Both the position numbers and the translations under genes were made by a program. 64,000 bases of DNA from Daphnia carinata (lineage: Eukaryota > Arthropoda > Branchiopoda > Diplostraca > Daphniidae), in NCBI RefSeq assembly GCF_022539665.2, contig NC_081339.1:6386367-6450366 (forward strand), written 5' to 3'. Shown here piece by piece: positions 1-10,256 of the stretch (positions are counted from its first letter, which is position 1; each line of letters begins with the position of its first letter). The notes below the pieces were generated by a model. That model was given only the letters and a program-made list of their open reading frames with translations, searched no databases and was not told the DNA's origin.

Positions 1-172
1 ATGTAACCATTGTAGTCTATTATCGCCATAATGAGGTACACTGCAAACAATGCAGTGCGAGAAATACAAGGTGGAAAATATTCAAAATTTTGTGGATTGG
101 ATAACAGTACGAAAATACTTTATTGGCTCTTAAATTGATAGCATAAAATCGAAGCTTTCAAGTATTGTTGAA

Positions 173-243
173 GGGGGCACCCAGGTTTGAATTGGAGACC
201 CCACGATAAGCAGTCGTATGCTCTACCACTGAGCTATACCCCC
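173..243 (-). tRNA. tRNA-Cys-like copy, probably a pseudogene
   Basis: This folds as the tRNA-Cys copies elsewhere in the window do, with a GGGGGTA/TGCCCCC acceptor stem and the same D arm. The anticodon loop reads CTGCTTA instead of CTGCAGA, so the anticodon would be GCT (Ser) in a Cys body, and the T loop is TTCAAAC rather than TTCGAAC. The nearest T-run terminator on the transcribed strand is about 25 nt away. Probably a decayed copy. Confidence 0.65.
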
Positions 244-452
244 TCTCAATATTCGGGTGAAGTCACGAAACATTTTTCACGCACGATCGAATTCAACTTA
301 AAGACTAGGAAACCTCACAACCGAGGGTAACTTTAGCCACGAAGGATCCAGTGGAATAGCTCCTCTATTTAGTTAAGATGAAGTTTCTTTACCTGAACAA
401 CTTGTTTTAAAAATTCGGGAATGGTACAACAGAATAATTTTATTGGTGATGA

Positions 453-523
453 GGGGGCATCCGGGTTTGAACCGGAGACATTTCGATCTGCAGTCGTATG
501 CTCTACCACTGAGCTATACCCCC
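453..523 (-). tRNA. tRNA-Cys (GCA)
   Basis: A 71-nt cloverleaf on the minus strand. The acceptor stem is GGGGGTA paired with TGCCCCC, the D arm is GCTCAGTGGTAGAGC, and the anticodon loop CTGCAGA gives GCA. The T stem CCGG closes on a TTCAAAC loop. CCA is not encoded. There is no TTTT terminator close to the 3' end. Confidence 0.85.
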
Positions 524-840
524 ATTAAACATCTTAATTAAAGTAAATCTCTAGTGGCTGACAACGTTGAACAAGAAAACGGGTTTATTAAACAATATCA
601 TTTAAGTGGATGTCACAGAATATTTACAGCTTCCACCCGAAGTGTGAGCTACATCTGTTATACTCCCCCGAGATTTAAATGATTTAAAATCTATCTTTCT
701 TTTCTAACTCTTGGGACAATAACGTCGGCAAATCGCTCATTCCTTAATCGAAACAGTCCACTATTACATTACTACGCGACTAAATACAGGAGCGTTTACA
801 AGTGTTTTCTATTTGCTTGCGTTGTGTTTTCAAATCAGAT
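524..840. other. Intergenic, 5' flank of the P450 gene
   Basis: No ORF or RNA gene is supported here. It is the upstream flank of the CYP4 gene that starts at 841; no clear TATA box was seen. Confidence 0.4.
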
Positions 841-3088
841 GGAGTCGTTCTACCAAAACATTTCATTCGTTCCGCTTCTGATAACGTTGTTTATGTCTTG
901 GCTTGTCAGCTTGATTGTACGATCTCTTCTGAACGCATATCGTTTCAGCGTTTTGATCCGTCAATTGCCTCAAGGACCTCAACCTCTTCCGATTGTCGGT
1001 AACGCCCTGTCCTTTCAAGGGAAATATGATTGTAAGGTCATAATGTTCAAATCGTTCAATTTGCTCTGTGCTTTAATTACGTAACTCTTCATGTCAAGAC
1101 ATACTCCGGTTGTTGCAAGTGGACTGGCCTCGGGATTATGGCGAAATCTATTGCGTCTACATGGGGCCGATGTGTTACGTCAGCATTTCATCACCAGAGC
1201 TGTTGGAGGTAATTCAATTGCGACTAAATTTTGACGTAGCATATTAAAAACGTTTCTTTAGTCTATTTTGAAAAGTCAAAAGCTGTTGGATAAGGGGGAA
1301 ACTTATAGATTCTTTTCGCCGTGGTTGGGCGATGGACTTCTTTTAAGTACAGGTAAAACATTTCGTCTTCAAAGGTGAACATGCAAATTCTGGGGACAAT
1401 TCTTTATTACAAGGTGCTAAATGGAAAATGAGAAGACGCTTGTTGACCCCGGCTTTCCATTTCCAAATTTTGAATAGTTTCATTGACGTTTTTAACAATG
1501 AGAGTCAAATATTATGCGATTTATTGGACAAGCGGATCGGGAATGGAGATGAGATTGCAGAGCTCAACATTTATCCTTTCATAGCTAATTGCACTCTCGA
1601 CATTGTGTGTGGTACGTGATTTTTGATTTCTTTGTTGATTCCTCTAAAACAAATTCATGTTGGGACGCTAAACAGAGACTTCAATGGGAGTCTCGGTGAA
1701 GGCGCAATCACGGTCGTCTGATTACGTCACAGCCCTTTACAGGTGGCATAACAATTCAAGTGTAATTAGCACGGGGAGGATACATTGTCCTTGTGTGTTT
1801 TGACAGAATCATTCAAATCTTAATGGAAAGATTTGCAAAACCTTGGCTGGCCATTAATGTCATCTTTTATATTTCAAAGCAAGGCCGTGAACATCGTCGT
1901 CTGTTGACCACTTTGCATTCGTTCACAAGAAACGTAACCGATCTTTCTTCTAAAATTGAAATCTTGTTTGATGTTTACCTGAGCTTTGGTTGTACAGGTA
2001 ATCAAACAAAGGCGGCAATCTTTCGAGAAAAACCAGGCTCAATTCATCGACGATGGAGAAATCAAACCAAGTAATTTATTTTAGATTATGATCTAATCCC
2101 GAACGATGATATTAATGAGTCAATGAAGAGGGAAACCGTCGAGCTCTTTTAGATCTGCTGCTAGCGGTTGAAGCCGATGAAAATAACGCGGGACTGAGTG
2201 ACCAAGACATTCAAGAAGAAATCGACACCTTCATGTTTGAGGTTCTTACAGCATTAGAATTGTATTTAACGTTCTGGCCATAAAAATCCTAAGCAGGGGC
2301 ACGACACGACCACGTCTGCGATATGCTGGTTCCTGTACTGCATGGCCACCAATCCCGAATGCCAGGCAAACGAAATATTCAAACGATTTTGACTGTTTAA
2401 TAGTTTAAAGGGGAAGCAATGTGATTATAAAATGATTTTGTAGGAAAACGTTTGGACTGAACTGCGAGATGTTTTCGGTGAATCGGATCGTCCGTGTTCC
2501 CAACAGGATTTAAGTGATCTGACCTACTTGGAATGTTGTATAAAAGAAGCAATGCGGATGTATTCCCCCGTGCCACATATCGAGAGGCACGTTAAGGAGG
2601 ACTTTAAAATCGGTAAGTAAGAGCATAATGCAAGTCTATTTGATTTTTAAGGTATTTTTTTAGGTGATTATCTCATTCCATCCGGATCTGATATCATTTT
2701 GCTGTTGTACGGCCTCCATCACAATCCGCGGTTGTACCCGAATCCGTGTAAGTACGATCCGGAGCGTTTCCTACCGGATCGAATAGAAGGCCATCATCCT
2801 TATTCTTACATTCCGTTCAGCGCTGGACCTCGCAACTGCATTGGTTATATTTGCTTTAATGCCCATTATTTGGAAATACTAAAAAGACATTTAAACCCTA
2901 TAGATGTTCATCGTTTGATTTGTTTTACAGGCCAACGTTTTGCTTTAATGGAAATCAAAATTGTGGTGTCGACTTTCTTACGTCGTTTTCGAGTAGCGTC
3001 GCCTCCGACGGCAGCCGAACCCATTCCTTCCATGCAAGGGGTTCTCAAACCAATCAACGGAATTACTCTTCAAGTTTATCGTCGTTGA
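841..3088 (+). CDS. Cytochrome P450, CYP4-type, with one apparent frameshift
   Basis: A haem-thiolate monooxygenase of the ER membrane; CYP4 enzymes typically omega-hydroxylate fatty acids and other lipids. Twelve exons join in phase: 841-1031, 1099-1208, 1262-1352, 1414-1611, 1676-1742, 1807-1933, 1998-2070, 2085-2241, 2297-2365, 2454-2612, 2664-2843, 2931-3088. Visible marks are an N-terminal membrane anchor, the proline-rich PQGPQPLPIVG, the C-helix WKMRRR, the CYP4-like ETSMGVS, I-helix GHDTTT, K-helix EAMR (ExxR) and the haem loop FSAGPRNCIG with its Cys ligand. The model is about 526 aa, normal for the family, if one missing base near 2130 is allowed for. Without that base, exon 8 goes out of frame and reaches a stop. 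Exon 9 would end at a GC donor (2366). Everything else is intact, so this is either a very recent pseudogene or a sequence error. Confidence 0.9.
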
Positions 3089-3170
3089 TTTCATGTCTAA
3101 AAAGGACCTCTTTAATTCATTGAATACACTTATCAGAGAACACGTCTCTTAACCATGAGGATTTTAAATA

Positions 3171-3241
3171 GGGGGCACCCAGGTTCGAACTAGGGACCTC
3201 TCGATCTGCAGTCGAATGCTCTACCACTGAGCTATACCCCC
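3171..3241 (-). tRNA. tRNA-Cys (GCA)
   Basis: A complete cloverleaf, with acceptor GGGGGTA/TGCCCCC, D arm GCTCAGTGGTAGAGC, anticodon loop CTGCAGA (GCA) and a canonical TTCGAAC T loop. It lies 82 bp past the P450 stop, on the opposite strand. No T-run terminator within 30 nt. Confidence 0.88.
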
Positions 3242-3452
3242 ATGCATTACCTCTCAATCAAATCAAATAAATTTAAACTACCATCATACGATAGTACCAT
3301 AATAATAAAATTTTTGCTCAATATTTCATAGGGCGCCTTTTACATGTGCGGTAAACCAATCGTCCACACTTCTTACACTTACACTTTGAATAAACTGTTT
3401 CCCAAAATGATTACCTACAACTCACGTTACTCCCGAAACGTTCAAATAAACA

Positions 3453-3523
3453 GGGAGCACACGGTTTTGAACCGGGGACCTCTCGATCTGCAGTCGAATG
3501 CTCTACCACTGAGCTATACCCCC
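3453..3523 (-). tRNA. tRNA-Cys (GCA), altered acceptor and T arm
   Basis: Same body and GCA anticodon as its neighbours. The 3' acceptor strand is TGCTCCC, which leaves one G-T wobble, and the T loop is TTCAAAA-like. It may be functional or at the start of decay. No nearby T run. Confidence 0.75.
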
Positions 3524-4241
3524 ACATTATCCAATCTTGAAAGATAACACAAACCTATGGGTGACTGAACCTAACACTGTTACACCTGTAATTGCCATAC
3601 ATTTCAGCGTGTAAGAACCCAAGGATTTGGGTCATGTTTCAACTAATCCTGTTGTTTCTAAGTTGGCGTGCAGTATCTAATACACATAAATTCTTTTAGA
3701 TCAAACTACAAGTCGTCCTTCAATTGGAGATTGGAGCGGGAATTTCAGTTAGTACGCCTATACAGCCAATGCCTACTTGATAAGGATAGAAGGATTTTAA
3801 AACATTCAAATCCTAGTGGATTTAGTCCATGGTTGCGTAAGATTAATCCAATTCAATTCTATAGTCTAAAAGATATACAGAAAAATGTTTGTTGACATCA
3901 GCAACGGTTGATTAAAACCTCTACACCTGCCGACACCGTTGAGCTTTAATGTTAGGCCGCAGGTGTTACGGGACTAGGCTTAACAGCTGAACGCACGTAG
4001 ACTGGTATACAGTGCATGCTGATAATGTTGGCATGCGTAATAAGCAGTAAATTCATAAATCTAATCTCGTCTGCCTTGTTTCCATCACGTCGCTATGCCA
4101 AGCGTCTTTTACTTGAGTCTACTCACGGAAATCCCTCAGTTGGTATTCCAACGGCGCCCAGTTTCGTTCAACATTAAAAAAACGAGGTAAATATTTTCAC
4201 AGCTTTTCTTGGCCGTCCATTTTTAACTTTGAAATGAAAAG
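3524..4241. other. Intergenic stretch
   Basis: No coding exon or RNA gene was recognised. It separates the tRNA-Cys pair from the first multi-exon secreted protein. Confidence 0.4.
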
Positions 4242-5380
4242 ATGAAGCCAACGTTCAATTTGATGGTCGGCTGGTGTCTCATCGTCACGATCGGCCTCGT
4301 TTATTTGCCAACATTCACGCACGCCTCCACGCAGTACTACGATGGGTATAAAAAACAAACCGATATTTCCAATTAATTTAAATGTTAAGCTTAGAGATAA
4401 ATCAAAATTTTGGGTTTGTACATTTAAGTTCTCCCAACGGTGACATAGCGAACAAAATGAGTTGGATGGAAAGCCAAATAAGAAACGCGTTGGCTTCAGG
4501 TTGTTCCATTCAAGTTGGTAACCTCGTCACGTACATCGAAAGCGTCTGGTGGCCACACATCCAGTACCTGGCGACGAGGATATCACCTGAAGAGCAACAG
4601 CAAGTGCTCATGAACTACGCCCGTCTTCAGTACATGATTGGGTTAGTTCCCTCTTCTTATATAGGACGAGTTGAATTTCAATAAATGCATTTGTTTTTGC
4701 ATGCAGAATGAGAAAATGCGAATCGGGCCAAGAAACGTTTTATCAGGGCCAGTGCTATCCGGTGGGCGTTCCGGGCAATCCGTGTCCTAGAAATCAGCAA
4801 CTGTACGACAGGCCGGACAACATGGGCTATTGCTATTGCCAACGTGGACTCAGCAATTTCGTTTACCTCAACAACGAATGTTACCAGGAGAACGAACAGG
4901 TTTGAAACTATACGTTTCAATTTCTTTTGATTGGGGTCAGCTGAATGTCGCAGTTGATAGGGGCCTTGCCAAAATGATGAGTGGCTCATCGTGAATCCCG
5001 ATCGGACTGCATCGTGCCAACAGAAGCCGTCCCGATGCCCAGCTGATGGCCAGCACATCTACTGGGGTTGCGGGACGAATACGCAATGCCATCGTCAGAC
5101 GAGAGCCAACGTGGCGATGAAATGCAGCCGATTGGGCAGTCAGCAACCGTCGTGCGGGACCGGAGCCAAATTGTACCGTAGCGGATCGACCTACCATTGC
5201 GGCCGGCCGAGATTGACCGTCAGCGATTGGATGGAACCAAATACTGTATTGCCATCAATCGATCAGCAGACGTGTTCTTCAGTCCCACCAGCAATGCCTG
5301 CAATAGCGAATTCACCTTTCCGCCAGTGTCCTAGAGGCTATTCGCGAGACTGGAATGGCCGGTGCAGAAGGGCCATGTGA
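4242..5380 (+). CDS. Secreted Cys-rich protein (DUF4789-like) ending in the C-x11-C module
   Basis: Four exons in phase: 4242-4345, 4429-4641, 4707-4899, 4961-5380, giving 309 aa. Order: a signal peptide (hydrophobic stretch with LIVTIGLVYLP), a helical N-terminal region of about 65 residues with few cysteines, then two Cys-rich blocks. The first has CESGQETFYQGQC and CYCQRGL, the second GPCQNDEW and CPADGQHIYWG. The last residues are QCPRGYSRDWNGRCRRAM. Exon borders and motif order match two paralogues at 40.3 and 44.2 kb, which makes this a real family. The GPC blocks resemble arthropod DUF4789 proteins, but that name is from memory. An extracellular role is likely; the function is unknown. 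In exon 4 the acceptor at 4959-4960 is required, because the reading frame just upstream holds two stops. Confidence 0.82.
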
Positions 5381-6099
5381 ATTAGCATTTGATTATGGCG
5401 GTAAGCAAATAATTGTATTTCAAAAACAAGATCCTATGGTTCTTTGCGTATCGAAATGCTGTGGTCAATGAACACGACTGGTTTCTGAATAAACGTTCAA
5501 TAGAAAGAACGGGATGTTTGAATTCTACACAAATAAACGCAGCAATTTGGTAATCTCCAGTTTATGCTATCGCCGTAATAATACGTAATAAACAGTGGAC
5601 TAAATTTGAAATGTTTTTATCTCGCACGCTAATTCGTGTTGACTGGTTTGTTATCTAAAGTTGGGATCAGTGGCAGAAGAAATGATGGCAACTGTTTTAA
5701 CTCAAGGCAATTCAAAAATGTACACGTGAATAATTTTGAAATTCACGCGTCCCTCTTATCTTTTGGATGGTGCGTCCTCACGACCGTAGAATGAACCAAA
5801 CGGCCGTGAAGCTCCTTGAAAGGTAGAATTCTTTTGCTAACGTGTTTTCTCTTCTCGCTATGACCCCAAGCAAAACAAAAACATTGGGTTTTCCCATTGC
5901 GATTGATGCCCTTTGTTTGCCAACATCAGTCGCTTAAAAGGGGATGCAGGACAGGTAGAAAGCCTGCAGTCGTGCTTGACCAGGTGATCACGCATCTTCT
6001 TTTCGGTACGTCTCTGCCTACATTAAAACATTTCAAATTCTATTTCTTCTTATAATTCATTCTCGTTCGTGTTCAAATAATTAGAGAAACAATAGGGAG
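5381..6099. promoter_or_regulatory. 5' region of the first C-x11-C peptide, with a 5'UTR intron
   Basis: A block starting near 5765 (GGATGGTGCGTCCTC onward) recurs, diverged, ahead of the peptide genes at 7812 and 9083. It includes a conserved GGACAGGTAGAAAGCCTGCA (from 5949) where a TATA element would lie; the cousin gene at 13538 has GGTATAAAG at the equivalent place. A donor near 6005 and an acceptor ending TAATTAG just before the ATG suggest a 5'UTR intron. Confidence 0.5.
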
Positions 6100-6435
6100 A
6101 TGAACACAAGAGTTGTACAGTGTTGTTGGATGATTGCCATTCTATTGGCGGTGTTGACGTCATCAGTTCATTCGGCGCCATTGAAATTCAAGTAAGGACA
6201 AGACGATTTCTCCTTTTTGAAAGCGTGATTGAAAAGGGAAGATGTGAATCTTTGAATTTCCAGGAGAGTAGCTCCGTGGGAAACCAATTGGGAACCAACC
6301 ACAACAGAGAGTGGCTTCCTTACCGCTAATAACTACGGTGCCGCAAGCATTTCCGCTAGTCTGCAATCTGGTATTCGCGAATGTCCGGCCGGACAATTTC
6401 GTGATTTCCGCAACCAATGTCGCATAGCTTTTTAA
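6100..6435 (+). CDS. Small secreted C-x11-C peptide, type A
   Basis: Two exons (6100-6191, 6264-6435), 87 aa. Exon 1 encodes the signal peptide, with core IAILLAVLTSSVHSAP and likely cleavage after HSA. A phase-2 intron follows. Exon 2 encodes an acidic/polar spacer (ETNWEPTTTES) and the tail ECPAGQFRDFRNQCR. There are only two cysteines in the mature peptide, 11 residues apart, so one disulfide loop is likely. The closest relatives are at 7812 and 9083. A secreted peptide with immune, signalling or cuticle roles is possible, but none is shown. Confidence 0.8.
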
Positions 6436-6605
6436 GAACTATGAATTAATGTTCACTCATACATTTTCTCATAAAAAGAGCAAACATTGGATTTAATGTT
6501 ATTGTATGGTTAGAGTTTAATGGCAAATAATTACACGAAAATAGTTATTATAATTCGAGCTTCGCTGTAGTAGATGTTATCCTAGTCAATCTTTTAATAA
6601 CATAA

Positions 6606-6676
6606 GGGGACACCCAGGTTCGAACTAGGGACCTCTCGATCTGCAGTCGTATGCTCTACCACTGAGCTATATCCCC
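6606..6676 (-). tRNA. tRNA-Cys (GCA)
   Basis: Acceptor GGGGATA pairs with TGTCCCC. Relative to the other copies this is a compensated change (A5-T), which argues for past selection on folding. Anticodon GCA, T loop TTCGAAC. It belongs to a duplicated block with the peptide gene at 6950; its twin is at 9553. Confidence 0.86.
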
Positions 6677-6949
6677 TTGTACAACGAACGCTGCGGTCAC
6701 GAACGCAGATTCACCACGTCTGAAAAGTCTGTTGATTTCACAACGTCGCCCCTATCGAAAGGAAATCCGCTACTCCGTTGTTGTAGAAATAAGACGCAGT
6801 GCGGGAGTCTAGTCACGCAGTCGACTCCTTCCAGCTCTGAATCTGTCATCTTTTGCTATTGCAACCTCTATAACTTGGAATATTTTCAAATTAATTTACA
6901 TTTGATTTCCTTAAAACATAAAAGAACAAACAATTTTTCTTAGTCCGAA

Positions 6950-7230
6950 ATGAAAGCTACAATGTTCGTGATCTTTGGCCTCCTTTTGGTCATGGCAACA
7001 TCGTCAGTTCATACAACTCCGCTGAAAATCGAGTAAGAGTTCAATTGCTTTCATAATATAGACCAAGCAAAAGTAAATACCATTCATCTTTACAATGGAA
7101 TTGCAGGACGCAAGTTGCGATGGAAGAACCTCGTTCGCGTGTAGCAAGGAGAATCTTCCCGTGCAGAATCACTCGTCCAGGTTTTCGCCATTGTCCTTGG
7201 GGTTCATTCCGTGGGGGCTGTAAATGCTGA
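6950..7230 (+). CDS. Small secreted Cys/Arg-rich peptide, type B
   Basis: Two exons (6950-7032, 7107-7230), 68 aa. The signal peptide has core FVIFGLLLVMATSSVH; a phase-2 intron follows. The mature part is cationic (RSRVARRIF, CRITRPGF) and ends HCPWGSFRGGCKC. It has four cysteines where the other members have two. Its twin at 9954 has the same exon 1 and the same exon-2 start (TQVAMEE) but loses two of the four cysteines. The charge and size would fit an antimicrobial peptide, though nothing here proves that. Confidence 0.78.
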
Positions 7231-7811
7231 AATATCTTTTAAACATTAGCCAATTATCTGGCATTTTTTAACATGGAACAATTGAATAGTCATTGTACGA
7301 AAATGAATACACACAATTAGTGATCGTTGCTCCTATTACAATTTACACTTTAAATAGATATTTAATACATGAATTGAAATAGAGCCATTGCTAAATGGAC
7401 AGAGCAACAACACCAAATGAAGAGAACCTCACTGTAAAAGGCTAGAGACATTTTTGTATTGAAATGTAAACGATACCAATCGTGACAAACCGTAAGGCAT
7501 AGCCACACGACCGTAATGTTCCTCAAAAGGCAGAATTCTTACGCTAATGTTTTTTGCATTTCCCCTTATGGCCGCAGGCAAAACAAAACCGAGTTTTCCA
7601 AATGTGATTGTTATTTTTTGTTTGCCCAAACCAGTTGTTTCAAGGATGCAGGACAGGTAGAAAGCCTGCACTCGTTTTTGAGCAGGTGAACACGCATCTT
7701 GTTTTCGGTAAGTCTCTGCCTAGATTAGAACGTATGAAATTCTTTTTCTCCTTAAAGTTATCGAAATCTTTCATTCTGTTTCGTGTTCAAATAATTAGAA
7801 AAACAACAGGG
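7231..7811. promoter_or_regulatory. Duplicated 5' region of the peptide at 7812
   Basis: From about 7420 this matches the flank ahead of 8740-9082 and, in relic form, 10380-10600. It carries the GGACAGGTAGAAAGCCTGCA block (from 7650) and a 5'UTR intron (donor near 7708, acceptor ...TAATTAG at about 7798). No other gene was seen. Confidence 0.5.
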
Positions 7812-8124
7812 ATGAATACAAGAGTTCTACAATATTGTTGGGTGTTTGCTATTTTTTGGGCGGTGTTGACGTCATCAGTTCATTCGGCGCCACGAAAAGT
7901 CAAGTAAGGATGGGATGACTTCTACCTTTATAAAGGCGTGTATGCAAATGAAAGATGTGAATATTCGAATTTACAGAAGAGTAGCTCAGGAGGAAACCAA
8001 TTGGAACCCAACCAAGACAGAGAACCCCGAAAACCAGGATGTGTTCTTACGCGCCAGTAGTGGTATTCGCCCATGTCCCGAAGGATATTTTCCTGATGTC
8101 CACCAGAGCATTTTCTGCTGGTAG
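7812..8124 (+). CDS. Small secreted peptide, type A, diverged C terminus
   Basis: Two exons (7812-7903, 7977-8124), 79 aa. The signal peptide is close to the 6100 copy (VLTSSVHSAP) and the intron is in the same place and phase. The spacer (ETNWNPTKTE) aligns, but the tail is CPEGYFPDVHQSIFC: the Arg after the Phe is a Pro, the loop is 13 residues, and the peptide stops right after CW. The module has therefore been altered. It may be a degenerating copy or one with a new role. Confidence 0.72.
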
Positions 8125-8207
8125 TGTTTCTAGTTCTATAAATTAATGTTCACTCGTACATTTTTTTATTTAAAAAATAAACGTTGGATTTTATGTCATT
8201 TTATCAG

Positions 8208-8529
8208 TACGGCTGCAGACCACAACATCCAGGCCAAGAACCATGCCAACAACCAGGCCAACTACAACCGCAACTACGCGATTTGACTGCAGTGGCAAAT
8301 CGGATGGAAATTCTGTCCACCCGCCATCAAAGTGCGCATTGCGCCATTATCATTGCGACAGCGGAACGCTCGCCGTGGTCCTAAGTGTTGCATAAAACAA
8401 CAAATTCACAGCCTTAAGTAATTAATGACTGTTAACACTGAAACGTGATTCCAGAACTGCGCCGGGGGAACAGCTTATCACCCAGGGAAAGGCGGGTGCG
8501 AGTGGATTTCTGAAGTGCCTGGATGTTAG
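8208..8529 (+). pseudogene. Orphan peritrophin-A (CBM14) exons, no start exon found
   Basis: Two exons (8208-8377 and 8455-8529) join in phase. They encode a Thr/Pro-rich linker (PTTRPTTTATT) and one complete chitin-binding domain with six cysteines spaced C-x14-C-x6-C-x8-C-x12-C-x8-C, including NCAGGTAYHPGKGGCEW. That spacing is diagnostic for CBM14. No ATG or signal-peptide exon in the matching phase lies upstream before the previous peptide gene, so this is a gene fragment, or the 3' end of a gene whose start was lost in the local duplications. Confidence 0.6.
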
Positions 8530-9082
8530 AAAGTCACATCACGTAAGCACCACAGACATTTTCCCTGTTTTCAAATAACCTCTCAAAAGTAATTACATAA
8601 ATAATTACTGGTTATTCCGCACGAAGTAGCCTACTGCTGACGGGAGGGCTTTATTTGAAATAAACATATTTCCCAATATCGTGAGGAATGATCTAATTAA
8701 AGTTAAGACACTCGTGACCTTACCCAATTCATTCGTAGTTTCAAATCACGGAAGACATAGCCACACGACCATGAAGTTCCTCAAAAGACAGAATTGTTTT
8801 TCTAATGTGTTTTGCATTTCCGCTATGGTCCCAATCAAAACGAAAACCGAAAACGAGTTTTTTCGCAATGTCATTGTTGTCTTTTGTGTGTCCACACCAG
8901 TCGTTTAAAAGGGGATGCAGGACAGGTAAAGAGCATGCAGTCGTGCTCGACCAGGTAAACACACATCGTCTTTTCGGTAAGTCTCCTCCTACAATAGAAC
9001 GTTTGAAATTCTTTTTCTTCTTAAAGTTTTCGAAATCATTCATTCTCGTTCGTGTTCAAATAATTAGCGAAACAACAGGGAG

Positions 9083-9392
9083 ATGAAAACAAGAGTTGTA
9101 CAATGTTGTTGGGTGATTGCTATTTTATTGGCGGTGTTGACGTCATTCGTTCATTCGGCGCCACGGAAATTCTAGTAAGGATAAGATGACTTCTGCCTTT
9201 ACAAAGGCGTGTATGCTAATGAAAGATGTGAATATTCAAAGTTACTGGACAGAATCATCGGAGGAAATCGATTTGGACCCACCCACAACAGAGAATAATC
9301 AAGTCTATTACGCTGCTCTGCAAACTAGTATTCGCGCATGTCCGGCCGGACAATTTCGTGATTTCCGCAACCAATGCCGTAGAGCTGGTTAA
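9083..9392 (+). CDS. Small secreted C-x11-C peptide, type A
   Basis: Two exons (9083-9174, 9242-9392), 80 aa. The signal peptide core is VIAILLAVLTSFVHSAP. The tail ACPAGQFRDFRNQCRRAG keeps the loop of the 6100 copy exactly; the spacer (ESSEEIDLDPPTTEN) is more acidic. The base before the donor is a T>A/C difference that makes TAG appear across the exon-intron border. It is harmless only if the acceptor at 9240-9241, earlier than in the relatives, is used; the older acceptor position would create an in-frame TAA. Confidence 0.75.
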
Positions 9393-9552
9393 GAAATTAT
9401 GAATTAATGTTTACTCATACATTTTCGTAAAACATTGGATTTATGTCGTTGTATCGTTAGAGTTTAATGGAAATTCATTACAATAAAATAGTAGTTGCAA
9501 TACACTGTTTGTTTTGGCAGATGTTAACATAACAAATCAATAAATACCATCA

Positions 9553-9623
9553 GGGGACACCCAGGTTCGAACTAGGGACCTCTCGATCTGCAGTCGAATG
9601 CTCTACCACTGAGCTATATCCCC
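9553..9623 (-). tRNA. tRNA-Cys (GCA)
   Basis: Same compensated acceptor (GGGGATA/TGTCCCC) as the copy at 6606, anticodon GCA, T loop TTCGAAC. It is the duplicate partner of that copy, followed by the duplicate peptide gene at 9954. No nearby T run. Confidence 0.86.
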
Positions 9624-9920
9624 CATTTATCTCGAATTCTGCAGTCCCAAAGCCAAATTCACTACGAATATGAATCGCCGTGAAACTCCGTTTGGAGGCA
9701 ATCTTACAAACGCTTTGTACGCGTGCGGTTTTTCTGAATTGAAAACAAAAGTCTGTTGATTTCACAACCATATCGAAAGGAAGTCCGTTGTTGTAGATAT
9801 AAGATGCAGTGCGGAAGTCTAGTCACGCAATCGTCTCCTTCCAGCTCTGAATCTGTCATTGCTACTCCAACCTCTAAACTGAAGGATTTTCAAATTGATT
9901 TGCATTTCATTTTCTTCAAA

Positions 9921-9928
9921 TATAAAAG
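9921..9928 (+). promoter_or_regulatory. TATA-like element of the peptide at 9954
   Basis: TATAAAAG lies 33 bp before the ATG. The twin gene at 6950 has CATAAAAG at the same place. A short 5'UTR, or a start further upstream, would be implied. Confidence 0.35.
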
Positions 9929-9953
9929 AGCGAATCCTTTTTCTTGCCCAGAA

Positions 9954-10256
9954 ATGAAGGCAACAATGTGCGTGATCGTCAGTCTCCTTTTGGTCATGGC
10001 GACATCGTCAGTTCGTTCAAGTCCGCAGAAAATCGAGTAAGAGTTCACTACCTTCACCTACACAGCAAGCAAAAGAAAATAACATTCATTTTAAAAATGG
10101 AATTGCAGGACGCAAGTTGCGATGGAAGAAACTAGTCCACAGGTAGCAGAGAGAAACGTCTTGCCCGCAAAACATGAAAGAATCACCATAATTGGTTTCC
10201 GCAGGTGTCCATGGGGTTCTTTTCGTTTCTTCGGCAGATGCCGCAAGTTCTTTTAA
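9954..10256 (+). CDS. Small secreted C-x10-C peptide, type B
   Basis: Two exons (9954-10036, 10109-10256), 76 aa. The signal peptide has core IVSLLLVMATSSVRSS, followed by a phase-2 intron. The mature part starts TQVAMEE like its twin at 6950 and ends RCPWGSFRFFGRCRKFF, strongly cationic. Compared with the twin it has two cysteines, not four. It shares with all family members the C-P-x-G-x-x-R start of the loop. Confidence 0.78.
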
